Positions 1 through 10,055 of a stretch of 64,000 bases of DNA are shown here, piece after piece. The stretch lies in the NCBI RefSeq assembly GCF_023283765.1, contig NZ_JAKILG010000007.1:62001-126000 (forward strand), given 5' to 3'. Each line of letters starts with the position of its first letter. Position 1 is the first letter of the stretch. The notes beneath the pieces are model-generated. The model was not told where the DNA came from and did no database searches. It saw nothing but the letters and a program-made list of their open reading frames with translations. This DNA is from Shewanella profunda (lineage in GTDB: Bacteria > Pseudomonadota > Gammaproteobacteria > Enterobacterales > Shewanellaceae). The position numbers were made by a program, and so were the translations under genes.

Positions 1-786
1 GCAGCACGTCAAGCTGATTCGGATTGGAAGCGATTGGAAGCATTGAAAAAAGATGGTTCAGTCAGCGAATCGCTTGAAGAACAAGCCCACAGTACCCTGT
101 TGACCACTCGTGCGGTAGCCGAAGCCGAAGCACGCCAGTTTGACTTGGCCCGCAATCAGGTGAAGTACACCGTCTTGCGTGCATCAAACAGTGGTGTGAT
201 CACTAGCCTGCATATGGAAGTTGGCCAAGTGGTGGCGCCAGGGCAAGCAGTGATCTCTATCGCTAATGAGAATGAACCTGAAATTGTTGTCGATGTGCCT
301 GAAAATAACCTAGAGGAATTTAAAAACTCGCACTATAGGGCAACGCTGTCTAGCGCTGCTAACGACAGTTTTGATGTTGTTCTACGTGAACTTTCAATGC
401 AAGCCACTCCCCAGACGCGCACCTATCGCGCCAAGTTGAAACCCGCTACACCGCGAAAACTGCCTTTGGGTGCCTCGGCGACACTGGTGGCCAAGCATAG
501 TACCCAGGATGCACAGGTGGCAGTGATTCCTTCGTCAGCACTCACGCAATACCAAGGATCTCCTGCCGTGTGGACAGTTCATCCCGTGGATGATGGTTTA
601 ACCGGAACCGTTGAGCAGATTAACGTTGCCATAGAAGGCTATCGCAATGATGAGGTCTTAGTGTCCGGCCCAGTCGCAGGAACCTTAGTGGTCACTGCAG
701 GGATCCAGAAAATGGCACCGGGCTTACGAGTAACATTACCCGCTGCACAAGGGAAGATGCTTGCTGGGCAGGAGGTGAGTAAGTGA
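1..786 (+). CDS. RND efflux periplasmic adaptor subunit (5' end outside window)
   Basis: This is the C-terminal part of a HlyD/MFP-family adaptor, which joins an inner-membrane RND pump to an outer-membrane channel. The reading frame is open from base 1, so the true start lies to the left. Visible are the end of the helical hairpin, the lipoyl-like half (around LRASNSGVITSLHMEVGQVV), a beta-barrel section and the membrane-proximal domain ending near GLRVTLPA. Its stop overlaps the GTG start of the RND pump, so the two are translationally coupled. No TolC-like channel gene is visible in the window. The family assignment is firm; the substrate is unknown. Confidence 0.9.
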   Translation, partial: AARQADSDWKRLEALKKDGSVSESLEEQAHSTLLTTRAVAEAEARQFDLARNQVKYTVLRASNSGVITSLHMEVGQVVAPGQAVISIANENEPEIVVDVPENNLEEFKNSHYRATLSSAANDSFDVVLRELSMQATPQTRTYRAKLKPATPRKLPLGASATLVAKHSTQDAQVAVIPSSALTQYQGSPAVWTVHPVDDGLTGTVEQINVAIEGYRNDEVLVSGPVAGTLVVTAGIQKMAPGLRVTLPAAQGKMLAGQEVSK

Positions 787-3700
787 AATCTTTCAACCTA
801 ACGGAGTGGGCACTGGGCCATCGCGCCGTAGTGCTATTTCTCATCGTCCTCATCTCAATAACTGGGGTGCTTGGTTTTGGAAAGCTGGGACAGCTCGAGG
901 ATCCTAACTTTTCAGTGCCCTCAATGACGGTAATGGTGTTATGGCCTGGCGCGACGGCACTGCAAGTGCAAGACGAAGTCCTTAACCGCATGGAGAAAAA
1001 ATTTGAGCAGCTTGATCACTTCGAAAAAGTAGTGACCTTCGCTCGTCAGGGATTTGGTGGCATGACCATCACGGTCAAGGGCGGCACAACTCAAGCGGAC
1101 CAGCAAGAAGCATGGTATCAAGCTCGCAAGAAATTCAGTGATCTGAAGTTGGAGCTGCCAGATGGGGTCGTCGGCCCAATCTTCAACGATGAATACGGCG
1201 ATGTATATGGCTTGATGTATGCGTTAAAAGGTGACGGTTTTAACCTTGCTGATCTGTCCGACCAAGCTGAACTCATTAAGCTTCGCCTGCTTAAAGTGCC
1301 CATGGTGAAGAAAGTAGACTTGTTCGGTAAACAAGCAGAACGAATTTATATTGAGTTCTCTCACGAACGTTTAGCTACTTTGGGTATTTCGCCACAACAA
1401 ATCGTGGATACACTTAGTAACCAAAACGCCATCGTTCCTGCAGGGTCACTCGACACCCGTAATGATCGCGTGTTTGTGCGTGTTAACGGTCAGTTTAAAA
1501 ACGTCGATGACATCCGTAATCTGCCGATCGCCGTGAATGGACGAGTCATTAAACTGGGCGATTTCACTACAGTTCATAGTGATTATGAGGATCCACAGAC
1601 CTACACCATTCGCCACAACGGCCAGCAAGTATTGATGCTCGGCGTGGTAATGACCAACGATGGCAACATCGTTCGCCTTGGCGAAGCTCTCAGTGTTGCA
1701 ATACAGGATATCCAGAACGAACTCCCCTATGGTGTTGAACTGGAACAAGTCGCCGATCAACCTACGACGGTCAAAGAGGCAGTCTGGGACTTTGAGCGTT
1801 CCTTGATGGAAGCATTAGCGATTGTTGTTATTGTCAGTCTAGTGAGCCTGGGCTGGCGTCCGGGTCTTGTCGTCGCCCTTTCTGTGCCCTTAGTGCTGAG
1901 CATGGTGGCTATCGTCATGTTGGGTCTGGGCTGGAATCTTGAGCGTATTTCTCTGGGATCCTTGATCATCGCACTGGGGCTGTTAGTGGACGACGCTATC
2001 ATAGCCTTGGAAATGATGGTGGTGAAAATGGAAGCGGGTTGGAGTAAGGCCGAGGCCGCCGCCTATTCCTATAAAGCGACCGCTATGCCGCGTCTTAGTG
2101 GAGCGCTGATCACGGCTGCAGCCTTTATGCCTGTCGGTTTTTCCGAATCGACAACGGGCGAATATGCTGGGGGGATCTTCTGGATTGTAGGCGCGGCAGT
2201 GCTGCTGTCATGGATTTGTTCTGGCCTATTTACCCCCTACCTCGCCGTCAAGATGTTGCCTGATGATCTCAAACATCACGATGCGAATGTGACGCCATAC
2301 TCGACACCATTCTACCGTAAGCTACGGGGATTAATCCAAAAGACCATTGCGCGTCGCTGGTGGGTTATTGGTGCTACGGCTTTTGCATTAGTGTTAGCCG
2401 TGTGGGGAATGAAGCTGATACCTCAGCAATTTTTCCCAAACAGTACTCGACCTGAGCTGATTGTCGATCTGCGCGTTAAGGAAGGTGCATCATTTGCAGC
2501 CACCACTGAGCAAGTTAAACGCATGGAGGAATGGCTCTCCAAAGATGAAGATGTGCGCTTCTTTACCGCCTATACAGGTGCTGGTGCGCCGCGCTTCTAT
2601 CTATCGCTAAACCCAGAGTTGCCTAACCCAGGTTATGCGCAATTTGTGGTTATGACCCACGATCTAGAGGCCCGTGAGCGAGTACGTTCTCGTTTAATGA
2701 CTGTCTCTGACGAGAAGTTTCCTGAGACCTGGGTGCGTGTCACTCGACTCGAACTCGGCCCCCCAGTTGGCTTCCCTGTGCAGTTCCGTATTGTCGGACC
2801 CGACATTGAGATGGTGCGTTCAATTTCTCGTAAGGTTGAGCATATCGTAGCGAGCAATCCAGAAGTACGAGACGTTCAACTCGACTGGAACGATCCTGTG
2901 CGTACGCTGCGAGTTGAGTTGGATCAGGAAAAAGCACAAGCACTCGGCTTGAGCCCTACGGATATAGCCCTAGCGACGCAATCACTGATGCAGGGAATAC
3001 CTCTATCGCAGCTACGTGATGGTGAAGAACTGATCGATATCATGGCCCGTGCAATTCCGTCTGAACGCTTAGATGTTAATACGCTCAAGGATATTAACCT
3101 CTATACCCGTCAGGGAACTGTGGTGCCTTTATCGCAGATAGCAACGATTAGCAATGAATTAGAAGAGCCTGTGCTGTGGCGTCGTAACCGCGATATGGCA
3201 ATCACTGTTCGTGCCGATGTTATCGATGGTGCCCAGGGTGTCACTGTGACTGAGGCCATTCTGCCATTACTGGAGAGTGTCAAAGCTCAATTGCCCTCGG
3301 GCTATCGCATTGATGTCGGTGGTGCAGTTGAAGAGAGCGATAAAGCGAACGCCGCTCTTATGGCTGTCGCGCCTGTAATGCTAGTGACTATTTTGCTCAT
3401 ACTGATGTTGCAATTACAGAGCTTCTCGCTGATGACCATGGTGTTCCTAACGGCACCGCTGGGTCTGATCGGGGTTGTCGCCGCCCTGCTACTGTTCCAA
3501 GCACCACTAGGGTTTGTTGCCATCCTTGGGATTATTGCGCTGTGCGGGATGATTATGCGTAACTCAGTGATCCTTATCGATCAGGTGCAAATCGAGGCCG
3601 CTAGTGGTCGCGATCCTTGGACCGCAGTGGTAGAGGCAGCGGTGATGCGTGCTCGCCCAGTGATATTGACTGCTGCGGCAACCGCGCTTGCCATGGTACC

Positions 3701-3878
3701 ACTCACTCGCAGTGTGTTCTGGGGGCCAATGGCTATCGCCATTATGGGAGGCCTGATTGTGGCGACCATGTTGACTATCTTCTTCGTGCCAGCGTTATAT
3801 GCCGCTTGGTTCAAGATAGAGCCACCTTCAGCTACACAGGACAAGCCAGAAGTACAAGCCCCAGTGCTTGAATCTTAA
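783..3878 (+). CDS. RND efflux transporter permease
   Basis: The product is a 1031-residue inner-membrane proton-driven pump of the RND (AcrB/MexF-like, HAE1) superfamily, a normal length for the family. It has an N-terminal transmembrane helix (about residues 12-32), a large periplasmic loop, a helix bundle around 335-500 containing the GLLVDDAI motif with the paired Asp residues of the proton relay, a second periplasmic loop, and a C-terminal bundle ending near ALYAAWF. The start is GTG at 783, overlapping the adaptor stop. It lies directly upstream of pqi-type lipid transport genes, which may hint at an amphipathic substrate, but that is inference. Confidence 0.95.
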   Translation: MKSFNLTEWALGHRAVVLFLIVLISITGVLGFGKLGQLEDPNFSVPSMTVMVLWPGATALQVQDEVLNRMEKKFEQLDHFEKVVTFARQGFGGMTITVKGGTTQADQQEAWYQARKKFSDLKLELPDGVVGPIFNDEYGDVYGLMYALKGDGFNLADLSDQAELIKLRLLKVPMVKKVDLFGKQAERIYIEFSHERLATLGISPQQIVDTLSNQNAIVPAGSLDTRNDRVFVRVNGQFKNVDDIRNLPIAVNGRVIKLGDFTTVHSDYEDPQTYTIRHNGQQVLMLGVVMTNDGNIVRLGEALSVAIQDIQNELPYGVELEQVADQPTTVKEAVWDFERSLMEALAIVVIVSLVSLGWRPGLVVALSVPLVLSMVAIVMLGLGWNLERISLGSLIIALGLLVDDAIIALEMMVVKMEAGWSKAEAAAYSYKATAMPRLSGALITAAAFMPVGFSESTTGEYAGGIFWIVGAAVLLSWICSGLFTPYLAVKMLPDDLKHHDANVTPYSTPFYRKLRGLIQKTIARRWWVIGATAFALVLAVWGMKLIPQQFFPNSTRPELIVDLRVKEGASFAATTEQVKRMEEWLSKDEDVRFFTAYTGAGAPRFYLSLNPELPNPGYAQFVVMTHDLEARERVRSRLMTVSDEKFPETWVRVTRLELGPPVGFPVQFRIVGPDIEMVRSISRKVEHIVASNPEVRDVQLDWNDPVRTLRVELDQEKAQALGLSPTDIALATQSLMQGIPLSQLRDGEELIDIMARAIPSERLDVNTLKDINLYTRQGTVVPLSQIATISNELEEPVLWRRNRDMAITVRADVIDGAQGVTVTEAILPLLESVKAQLPSGYRIDVGGAVEESDKANAALMAVAPVMLVTILLILMLQLQSFSLMTMVFLTAPLGLIGVVAALLLFQAPLGFVAILGIIALCGMIMRNSVILIDQVQIEAASGRDPWTAVVEAAVMRARPVILTAAATALAMVPLTRSVFWGPMAIAIMGGLIVATMLTIFFVPALYAAWFKIEPPSATQDKPEVQAPVLES

Positions 3879-3894
3879 GGCAGGAGACGGTCAG

Positions 3895-4518
3895 ATGACA
3901 TCAAGATCTGCCCCAAAACAAACATTGCAAACTGCGACTGCTTGTCCAGAATGCGATCTGCTGGTCGATGGAACGACCAACAGCGGCCATTGTTCACGTT
4001 GTGGCGCACGACTCTATCGACAAGGGCGCCACAGCCTAGACAACACTTTAGCACTAGCCTGTTCAGCCCTAGTGTTATTGATCGCTGCCAATGCTTTTCC
4101 GATCGTTGGACTCGATATTCAGGGACAACGTATCGAAACGACTGTGATTGGCGCGGCGGTCAGTTTGTGGCGAGAAGAGATGGGAATGGTGGCCATCTTG
4201 GTGTTATTGAGTACAACAGTCCTACCTCTCATTGAGCTAGCGGGGCTGGTCTGGATGGCATTACCGCTACGATTAGGTAAACGTCCTCCAGGTTTCTCTT
4301 GGGTTTTCAGAGTACTACACATGGCCCATCCTTGGGCCATGATCGAAGTGTTTATTATGGGTCTCCTCGTTGCACTGGTAAAATTAACCAACGTTGCGGA
4401 CGTCTTTGCTGGCGCCGCCGCTTGGTGTTTCGGCTGCGTGATGCTACTGCTGGCAATCCTTCACACCATAGTTGAGCCACGGGATCTCTGGCAAGCTTGG
4501 GAAGAGGCAGAGCAATGA
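3895..4518 (+). CDS. pqiA: PqiA/LetA-family inner-membrane protein, first half-protein
   Basis: PqiA proteins are inner-membrane partners of MCE-domain proteins that move lipids across the periplasm. This one has about 207 residues, half the length of E. coli PqiA. It carries an N-terminal zinc-ribbon-like pair, CPEC and CSRC, and then four hydrophobic segments. I chose ATG 3895 because a CAGGAGA ribosome site lies just upstream; an in-frame TTG at 3868 would overlap the RND gene. The ATGA overlap at the 3' end couples it to the second half-protein, so the usual two-domain PqiA appears to be encoded here as two adjacent genes. Confidence 0.85.
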   Translation: MTSRSAPKQTLQTATACPECDLLVDGTTNSGHCSRCGARLYRQGRHSLDNTLALACSALVLLIAANAFPIVGLDIQGQRIETTVIGAAVSLWREEMGMVAILVLLSTTVLPLIELAGLVWMALPLRLGKRPPGFSWVFRVLHMAHPWAMIEVFIMGLLVALVKLTNVADVFAGAAAWCFGCVMLLLAILHTIVEPRDLWQAWEEAEQ

Positions 4519-5147
4519 GCGGGTTGCAAGCCATCCGAACAGGCACAGCCACGTGTTTGACATGCGGCATGCTGGGTTCGCCGATCCCCAAACCCGTCTG
4601 CAAACGTTGTGGTTCATCGCTTCATTTTCGCAAGCCGAACAATATTCAGCGCACTTGGGCGTACCTGATTGCCGCCTATGTGCTGTATCTGCCAGCCAAT
4701 TTGCTACCGATAACCATCACTCGTTCAATTTTCGGGACACAACACGACACTATTATGAGTGGTGTCGTTTATCTCTGGCACAGCGGTTCTTGGGCCATCT
4801 CGCTCATAGTGTTTATTGCCAGTGTCGTCGTACCTTTGCTGAAATTGTTCTCGCTAACCTTACTCGTTATTAGTGTCCAACGTCGATGGTGCGGGGAAGT
4901 GATGCGGCGGGCGAAGCTCTATCGCATCCTCGAGGCCATCGGCCGCTGGTCCATGCTCGATGTCTATGTCGTCACCATACTTGTCGCATTGGTGCGTGCC
5001 GAATCCCTCGCCACTATTTCACCCGGTAGCGGTGTCCTTGCTTTCGCCGCCGTCGTCATCCTGTCGATGCTGGCGGCCATGGCTTTCGATCCAAGACTTA
5101 TCTGGGATCCTCTGGACGAGACGCAACCGAAGGAAAATGTAAAATGA
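4515..5147 (+). CDS. pqiA: PqiA/LetA-family inner-membrane protein, second half-protein
   Basis: This 210-residue protein is homologous in layout to its upstream neighbour: paired cysteines (CLTCG and CKRCG) followed by four membrane segments and an RAESLATISPG stretch. It corresponds to the second PqiA domain of the fused E. coli protein. ATG 4515 overlaps the preceding TGA in an ATGA junction. The downstream pqiB also begins in an ATGA overlap, so pqiA1-pqiA2-pqiB are tightly coupled. The expected role is as the inner-membrane component of an MCE lipid transport bridge. No frameshift is needed to explain the split, because each half has its own zinc ribbon and start. Confidence 0.85.
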   Translation: MSGLQAIRTGTATCLTCGMLGSPIPKPVCKRCGSSLHFRKPNNIQRTWAYLIAAYVLYLPANLLPITITRSIFGTQHDTIMSGVVYLWHSGSWAISLIVFIASVVVPLLKLFSLTLLVISVQRRWCGEVMRRAKLYRILEAIGRWSMLDVYVVTILVALVRAESLATISPGSGVLAFAAVVILSMLAAMAFDPRLIWDPLDETQPKENVK

Positions 5148-6721
5148 ATCTAGGTAAAAATTCTGCAGCATCAGTAACCTCCAATAATTTCCCCACAGGA
5201 AATTCTCGCTCGCGTAAGGAATTACTGATCTGGATTGTACCGGCGCTAGCCGTACTCATCGCCATAGGCTTGGCCGTTCAAGCCGTCCTGATGCGCGGGC
5301 CAGAAATTACGATACAGTTCCCCACGGCGGAAGGCCTAGAGGTGAATAAAACCAAGATCAAGTATAAGGATGTAGAGATAGGTATGGCGACGTCCATTGC
5401 CTTGAGTGACGACCAACGCTCGGTCAAAGTCACCGTTGCTATGGCCAAGCAGGCCGAATCACTGCTAGTCAAGGACAGTCGATTTTGGATAGTACGCCCC
5501 CGTATTGGGGCGGGTGGCATCTCCGGCCTGAGCACTATGCTTTCTGGCGCCTTTATTTCCATCGATCCCGGCTCCTCGCATGAGCCTTATCACAACTTTA
5601 TTGGGTTAGATACCCCTCCGCTGATCGTTAGTGGTATGTCTGGTCGTCAGTTCTTGCTCACCGCCGACGATCTGGGCTCTCTCGATATTGGCGCCCCAGT
5701 GTATTACCGGCGTATACCGGTCGGCCGCGTGGTCGGTTATGCCATGCATCCCGATGGTAAAGCTGTGTCTGTGCGTATTTTTGTCGATGCTCCCTTCGAT
5801 CGTTTTGTCACAACAGCATCGAGGTTCTGGCATGCCAGCGGCATAGATGTATCCCTTGACAGCGAAGGGGTAAAGATGGATATACAATCTCTGGTCAGCC
5901 TCGCCGTTGGCGGGGTCGCTTTCACTAATAGCAGTGATGCGAAAGACGTGGCAATGGAGGAGGCATTAGCTGAATCCGAGTTTCCCCTCTTTAACGACCG
6001 CACCGATGCCCTAAAAGTGCCGGACACTCTGGTCCAGAAATTCGTACTGATCTTCGACGAATCCGTGCGCGGGCTGACAGTAGGTTCGCCAGTAGACTTT
6101 CGTGGTCTGCCTGCTGGAGAAGTATCCCGCATCGATCTCGATGTCCGCTCCGCAGGCGCCGATGTGACCATGGCCGTCGAAATCAGCCTCTACCCCGATC
6201 GCCTAGCAAGTCGACAACGGGATCAAAGCGCGCAAACACAAAGCTCATCGAGCCTACGCCAGATTATCGATAGTATGGTGGTCAATGGGTTACGTGCCCA
6301 ATTACGCACAGCTAACCTACTGACAGGACAACGCTATGTAGCATTGGATTTCTTCCCCAAGGCCAAGGCAACCCAGATGAACTGGGCGCAGACAATCCCC
6401 CAATTACCGACTCAAGCAGGTTCCTTAGATTCCTTGCAAGATCAACTGCAGAGCGTCGTAGAAGCCATGCATAAAACCTTGGAACATACCGATAAGCTGG
6501 TCGTCAATATCGATAAAAACGTCATACCTGAGCTGTCTGCGACACTAATCGACGCCCGTAGCACCTTAAATCAGGCCGAACGTGTGCTTGCCAGTGATTC
6601 TCCAACACAGTTGCAGTTGCGTGACACCCTGCGAGAAGTCGGTCGAGCCGCGACGGCAGTCCGAGATCTTGCCGATCTGCTCGAACGACACCCGCAAGCA
6701 CTCATCACTGGAAGGAAGTAA
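5144..6721 (+). CDS. pqiB: PqiB-like MCE-domain lipid transport protein
   Basis: The 525-residue product has one N-terminal transmembrane anchor (about 28-50, LLIWIVPALAVLIAIGLAVQ) and then several MCE (mammalian cell entry) domains. Three repeats are recognisable around residues 55, 170 and 300 (for example DIGAPVYYRRIPVGRV and TVGSPVDFRGLPAGEV). The C-terminal helical region (about 420-510) fits the long alpha-helical needle of PqiB. In E. coli PqiB forms a hexameric periplasmic tunnel reaching the outer membrane. The gene overlaps the upstream pqiA half by 4 bp and is followed 5 bp later by the lipoprotein gene, which is typical pqiABC order. Confidence 0.92.
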   Translation: MNLGKNSAASVTSNNFPTGNSRSRKELLIWIVPALAVLIAIGLAVQAVLMRGPEITIQFPTAEGLEVNKTKIKYKDVEIGMATSIALSDDQRSVKVTVAMAKQAESLLVKDSRFWIVRPRIGAGGISGLSTMLSGAFISIDPGSSHEPYHNFIGLDTPPLIVSGMSGRQFLLTADDLGSLDIGAPVYYRRIPVGRVVGYAMHPDGKAVSVRIFVDAPFDRFVTTASRFWHASGIDVSLDSEGVKMDIQSLVSLAVGGVAFTNSSDAKDVAMEEALAESEFPLFNDRTDALKVPDTLVQKFVLIFDESVRGLTVGSPVDFRGLPAGEVSRIDLDVRSAGADVTMAVEISLYPDRLASRQRDQSAQTQSSSSLRQIIDSMVVNGLRAQLRTANLLTGQRYVALDFFPKAKATQMNWAQTIPQLPTQAGSLDSLQDQLQSVVEAMHKTLEHTDKLVVNIDKNVIPELSATLIDARSTLNQAERVLASDSPTQLQLRDTLREVGRAATAVRDLADLLERHPQALITGRK

Positions 6722-6726
6722 ACCCA

Positions 6727-7335
6727 ATGATATATATGGAAAAAATCATCATTATATCCCTAACGCTATTTGTTGCGGCTTGTGTGACTTCTACGCCAGT
6801 CCATTACCTCTCGCTTGATGATGGGCAAGCAACACCATTAGGGTCGCCGAGCGGTCTGCGTGTCGCCATTACCCAAGTTAACTTGCCAGAGGTTATCGAC
6901 AGGCCGCAATTGGTCATCCAGACCGCGAGTTATCAACTGCAAATAGATGAGCAATACGAATGGGCTGAGCCACTGCGAGCACAAGTTCCACGCGTCTTTG
7001 CCCGCTATCTAGGCGAGGCATTGGACTCTAGTCGTGTTATCGCATTAGCCATAGATGCCCAAAATTTCGATTTGGATTTCAAGGTAATGCTAAATATTCA
7101 ACGCTTCAACGTGATAGCAAAACAAGAGGTTGAGCTGGACGTGCTATGGCGTGTGGAAGCGCAAAATGGCAGCAGCTTTGTGGGTCGCAGTTTGATCAGG
7201 GAAGTGATAGAGACAACGGGATCCAGCGACTACACAAATGCACTGGCAGCCAAGAACCGTGCATTACAAACCACGGCAAAGCAGGTTGCATCTGAGATCA
7301 CTGATAAGCTCAAGGAAACAACTTCAACTGATTAA
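6727..7335 (+). CDS. pqiC: PqiC-like lipoprotein (ABC-type transport auxiliary, DUF330)
   Basis: This is a 202-residue outer-membrane lipoprotein. The signal peptide ends in a lipobox, FVAAC, with the lipidated Cys near residue 19, followed by the family opening VHYLSL and the later RPQLV block. PqiC is thought to dock the PqiB tunnel at the outer membrane. ATG 6727 is taken as the start; ATG at 6736 (MEKIIII) is an equally plausible shorter start with a better signal peptide. It closes the adaptor-RND-pqiA-pqiA-pqiB-pqiC operon; the lpxR-like gene follows after a short gap. Confidence 0.88.
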   Translation: MIYMEKIIIISLTLFVAACVTSTPVHYLSLDDGQATPLGSPSGLRVAITQVNLPEVIDRPQLVIQTASYQLQIDEQYEWAEPLRAQVPRVFARYLGEALDSSRVIALAIDAQNFDLDFKVMLNIQRFNVIAKQEVELDVLWRVEAQNGSSFVGRSLIREVIETTGSSDYTNALAAKNRALQTTAKQVASEITDKLKETTSTD

Positions 7336-7358
7336 TTATTAAAAGGAAACTGCTGATT

Positions 7359-8369
7359 ATGAAAAAAACACTCACCAGAATCTTACTGATTGGCCTCTGT
7401 CTAGTCAGCAGTTTATCCCAAGCTTGGGCGGCCAGTGATGGAGCTATATCACTCACCTGGGAAAATGATGCCTTCACAGGTACAGATAACAACTACACCA
7501 ATGGTGTTGGCTTTACCTGGGTTTCAGGCGCTATCGATACCGATAACGATGGGCTTGTTGAGCAGTGGACTGACCTCTGGTCTTTCCTGCCCTTCGTTGC
7601 AGACAGTGAATACCAGACCTACGCGTCTTGGTCTGTAGTGCAGGAGATGAATACGCCCGACGACGACACTATTCCTAATCCCAGCGAAGACGACCAACCT
7701 TTTTCAGGGATCCTCTATATCGACAGTACCTTGTATGCACAGAAGGAAGACTGGATGCACCTCTGGCAACTCAAGCTGGGGGTCGTTGGACCTATGTCCC
7801 ATGCCGAAGATGTGCAGCGAGGGTTCCACAAGGTGATTGGAGCCAACAAACCGCACGGCTGGGACACTCAGTTGCCCAATGAAGCTGTAGTAAACCTTAC
7901 CTACACGGTTGCCCACCTCGTCGCAGCAGGCTCTGTCGGAGATTCAGCACAATGGCGGCTAGTACCCATTGGAACCCTTGGACTGGGTAACTACTTTACT
8001 GGCGCAGGTGCAGGTGTCTACGGTGAAGTTGGCTGGAATCTAGTGGACGCCTTGGGGGTGAGTGCATTGCGTTCTGGGTTTAATGTGGCCTCCACTGTCG
8101 GTGTCAAACCCTTGGCCGAGTGGTCCTTCAGCTTCTTCGGCGGCATAGGCGCTTACGGTGTTGCCCACTACCTACCATTAGACGGAACCTTATTCCGAGA
8201 CAGTCGTTCCGTCGATTCTAATCCTTTGATTGGTATGGTCTCTGCCGGATTTTGCCTGCGTAGGGGGACATTCAGTTTGAGTTACTCCAATACCTTTTTC
8301 TCTGAGACCTTCGAAACCGAACGCCACAAAACTGACTTTGGAACCCTAGGGATGTCATGGACTTTCTAG
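7359..8369 (+). CDS. lpxR: LpxR-like lipid A deacylase family protein (DUF2219)
   Basis: The 336-residue outer-membrane beta-barrel protein has a Sec signal peptide (cleavage after AWA, about residue 25). The mature start contains SLTWENDAFTGTDNNYTNG, the family signature that carries the catalytic Asn and Asp of the Salmonella lipid A 3'-O-deacylase. The end, LGMSWTF, is a typical aromatic barrel terminus. An AAAGGAAA-type ribosome site precedes ATG 7359. It lies 23 bp after pqiC and is probably co-transcribed, suggesting coordinated outer-membrane lipid remodelling. Family membership is clear, but enzymatic activity on lipid A is inferred. Confidence 0.85.
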   Translation: MKKTLTRILLIGLCLVSSLSQAWAASDGAISLTWENDAFTGTDNNYTNGVGFTWVSGAIDTDNDGLVEQWTDLWSFLPFVADSEYQTYASWSVVQEMNTPDDDTIPNPSEDDQPFSGILYIDSTLYAQKEDWMHLWQLKLGVVGPMSHAEDVQRGFHKVIGANKPHGWDTQLPNEAVVNLTYTVAHLVAAGSVGDSAQWRLVPIGTLGLGNYFTGAGAGVYGEVGWNLVDALGVSALRSGFNVASTVGVKPLAEWSFSFFGGIGAYGVAHYLPLDGTLFRDSRSVDSNPLIGMVSAGFCLRRGTFSLSYSNTFFSETFETERHKTDFGTLGMSWTF

Positions 8370-8468
8370 CGGTTAACACACTATAGGGTTCCACACTGAA
8401 TCAACCTAACTTTGAAAAATGGCGCATAACAACGCCAGTATCAAACCTATTTTAACTGAGAGACCTGT

Positions 8469-10055
8469 ATGTACGACAAGCACAACATCACCAACGTAGA
8501 ACATCATTTAGATCCCAAACGCCCCTTAGTGAGCATGACAGATCTCAATGGCATTATCTTGAATGCCAATGCGAGTTTCGTCCAGATCAGTGGTTTTCAG
8601 CTAGAGGAACTGCTCGGCCAACCACATAATATTATTCGTCATCCTGATATGCCGCCCGAGGCATTTGCCGACATGTGGAACACAATTAAAGCCGACAAGC
8701 CTTGGCGAGGCGTGGTTAAAAATCGTTGCAAAAATGGGGACTACTATTGGGTAGATGCCTACGTCACTCCGGCATTTGAACAAGGGAAAAAGATTGGCTA
8801 TATGTCTGTCCGTAGCCGCCCTACCCCTCAACAAATAGCACAAGCCGAAGCTCTGTATACGGCGGTAAGACAGAAAATGGCTATCATCCCTGCCACGAAA
8901 TATCAACACGACATCTCGCTCAAGATAAGGTTATTACTATTAATATCCCTCCCTACACTGTGTCTGGGTGCTGAACTGTTTGTCGCTGAGCATTGGCGTT
9001 GGAGCGTCAGTTTAATGGGCGCTATTTTGGGGATAGGATTGGGACTATGGACCTATTTAGGCATTCTATCGCCACTAAAGCGGATTGGTGATGCGATGAA
9101 TAAGATCTCAGCGGGGAACTTCCGCTATGAAATTAATCCACATGCAGCCCAAGAGTTCTCTGGCATTTTGGTTGGCTTTCAGTCTATGGGCGTGAGTCTG
9201 CGTGCCGTAATCGCCGACATGTTGATCATCGGAGGAGACATAGAATCTCAATCTCGCACCCTTAATGGTCAAGTAGAAGATGCGACTCATCGTACTCGGC
9301 AAGGGGCAGAAAATATCTGCACAATGGCGGCGGCAGTAGAAGAACTATCGGCTTCTGTCAGCGAAATTTCGCAACACACACGCCAAAGTGCCGAACAAGC
9401 AACCGCCGCAGTGGAGCAAGTTGATCTGGGCGATAAACAAATCTCCTCGACATTGGAAGCGTCAAAAGAGGTGAAGGCAAGTATGGATAGTGCTCAAGCC
9501 ATGATTATAGAGTTGGATGCCGAAGTATCATCAATCCGACAACTTGCGCAGATCATTAAGGAAATCGCAGATCAAACCAATCTTTTGGCGCTCAACGCCG
9601 CGATTGAGGCCGCACGGGCGGGTAACTCCGGCCGAGGCTTTGCGGTGGTAGCCGACGAAGTGCGCAAACTGGCAGAGCGAACTAGCGGTAGCACAGTGGA
9701 AATCGCTTCCACCGTCGAACGTATTGGCACCTGCACAGCCAATACTCTCGTTGCTATGGGGGAAGCGGCTAAAGAGGTTCAGCACAGTAATACCCTGCTT
9801 GAGGCGAGTCGAAACACTTACGAGGCTATCAAAGGTTCGGCGGGCGACATCCAGCGCTCCGCACGAAATATTGCCCACATGCTGCAGCAACAAGAAGTCG
9901 CCTCGGCTGAAGTAGCAAATAACATTGATTACATTAGTTCACTCGTCGAGCAAAACAGCCAGAGTGTGACATCCATACACGAAGCCGCCGAGCAATTAAA
10001 TCGTACCGCGAATCAACTGCAATTTATGACCAGATCTTTCGAGCCCTCTTTATAA
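8469..10055 (+). CDS. PAS-domain methyl-accepting chemotaxis protein (Aer-like)
   Basis: This is a 528-residue chemoreceptor. An N-terminal PAS domain (about 20-125) contains the Aer-like [11 protein letters not shown] stretch. A pair of hydrophobic segments follows (about 155-200), then a HAMP-like linker and the cytoplasmic signalling domain with the conserved hairpin tip ([20 protein letters not shown], about residues 365-385). Aer-type receptors sense redox or energy state through FAD on the PAS domain. Cofactor binding here is inferred from similarity only. A second receptor with the same N-terminal architecture occurs at 54792-56360. Confidence 0.92.
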   Translation: MYDKHNITNVEHHLDPKRPLVSMTDLNGIILNANASFVQISGFQLEELLGQPHNIIRHPDMPPEAFADMWNTIKADKPWRGVVKNRCKNGDYYWVDAYVTPAFEQGKKIGYMSVRSRPTPQQIAQAEALYTAVRQKMAIIPATKYQHDISLKIRLLLLISLPTLCLGAELFVAEHWRWSVSLMGAILGIGLGLWTYLGILSPLKRIGDAMNKISAGNFRYEINPHAAQEFSGILVGFQSMGVSLRAVIADMLIIGGDIESQSRTLNGQVEDATHRTRQGAENICTMAAAVEELSASVSEISQHTRQSAEQATAAVEQVDLGDKQISSTLEASKEVKASMDSAQAMIIELDAEVSSIRQLAQIIKEIADQTNLLALNAAIEAARAGNSGRGFAVVADEVRKLAERTSGSTVEIASTVERIGTCTANTLVAMGEAAKEVQHSNTLLEASRNTYEAIKGSAGDIQRSARNIAHMLQQQEVASAEVANNIDYISSLVEQNSQSVTSIHEAAEQLNRTANQLQFMTRSFEPSL

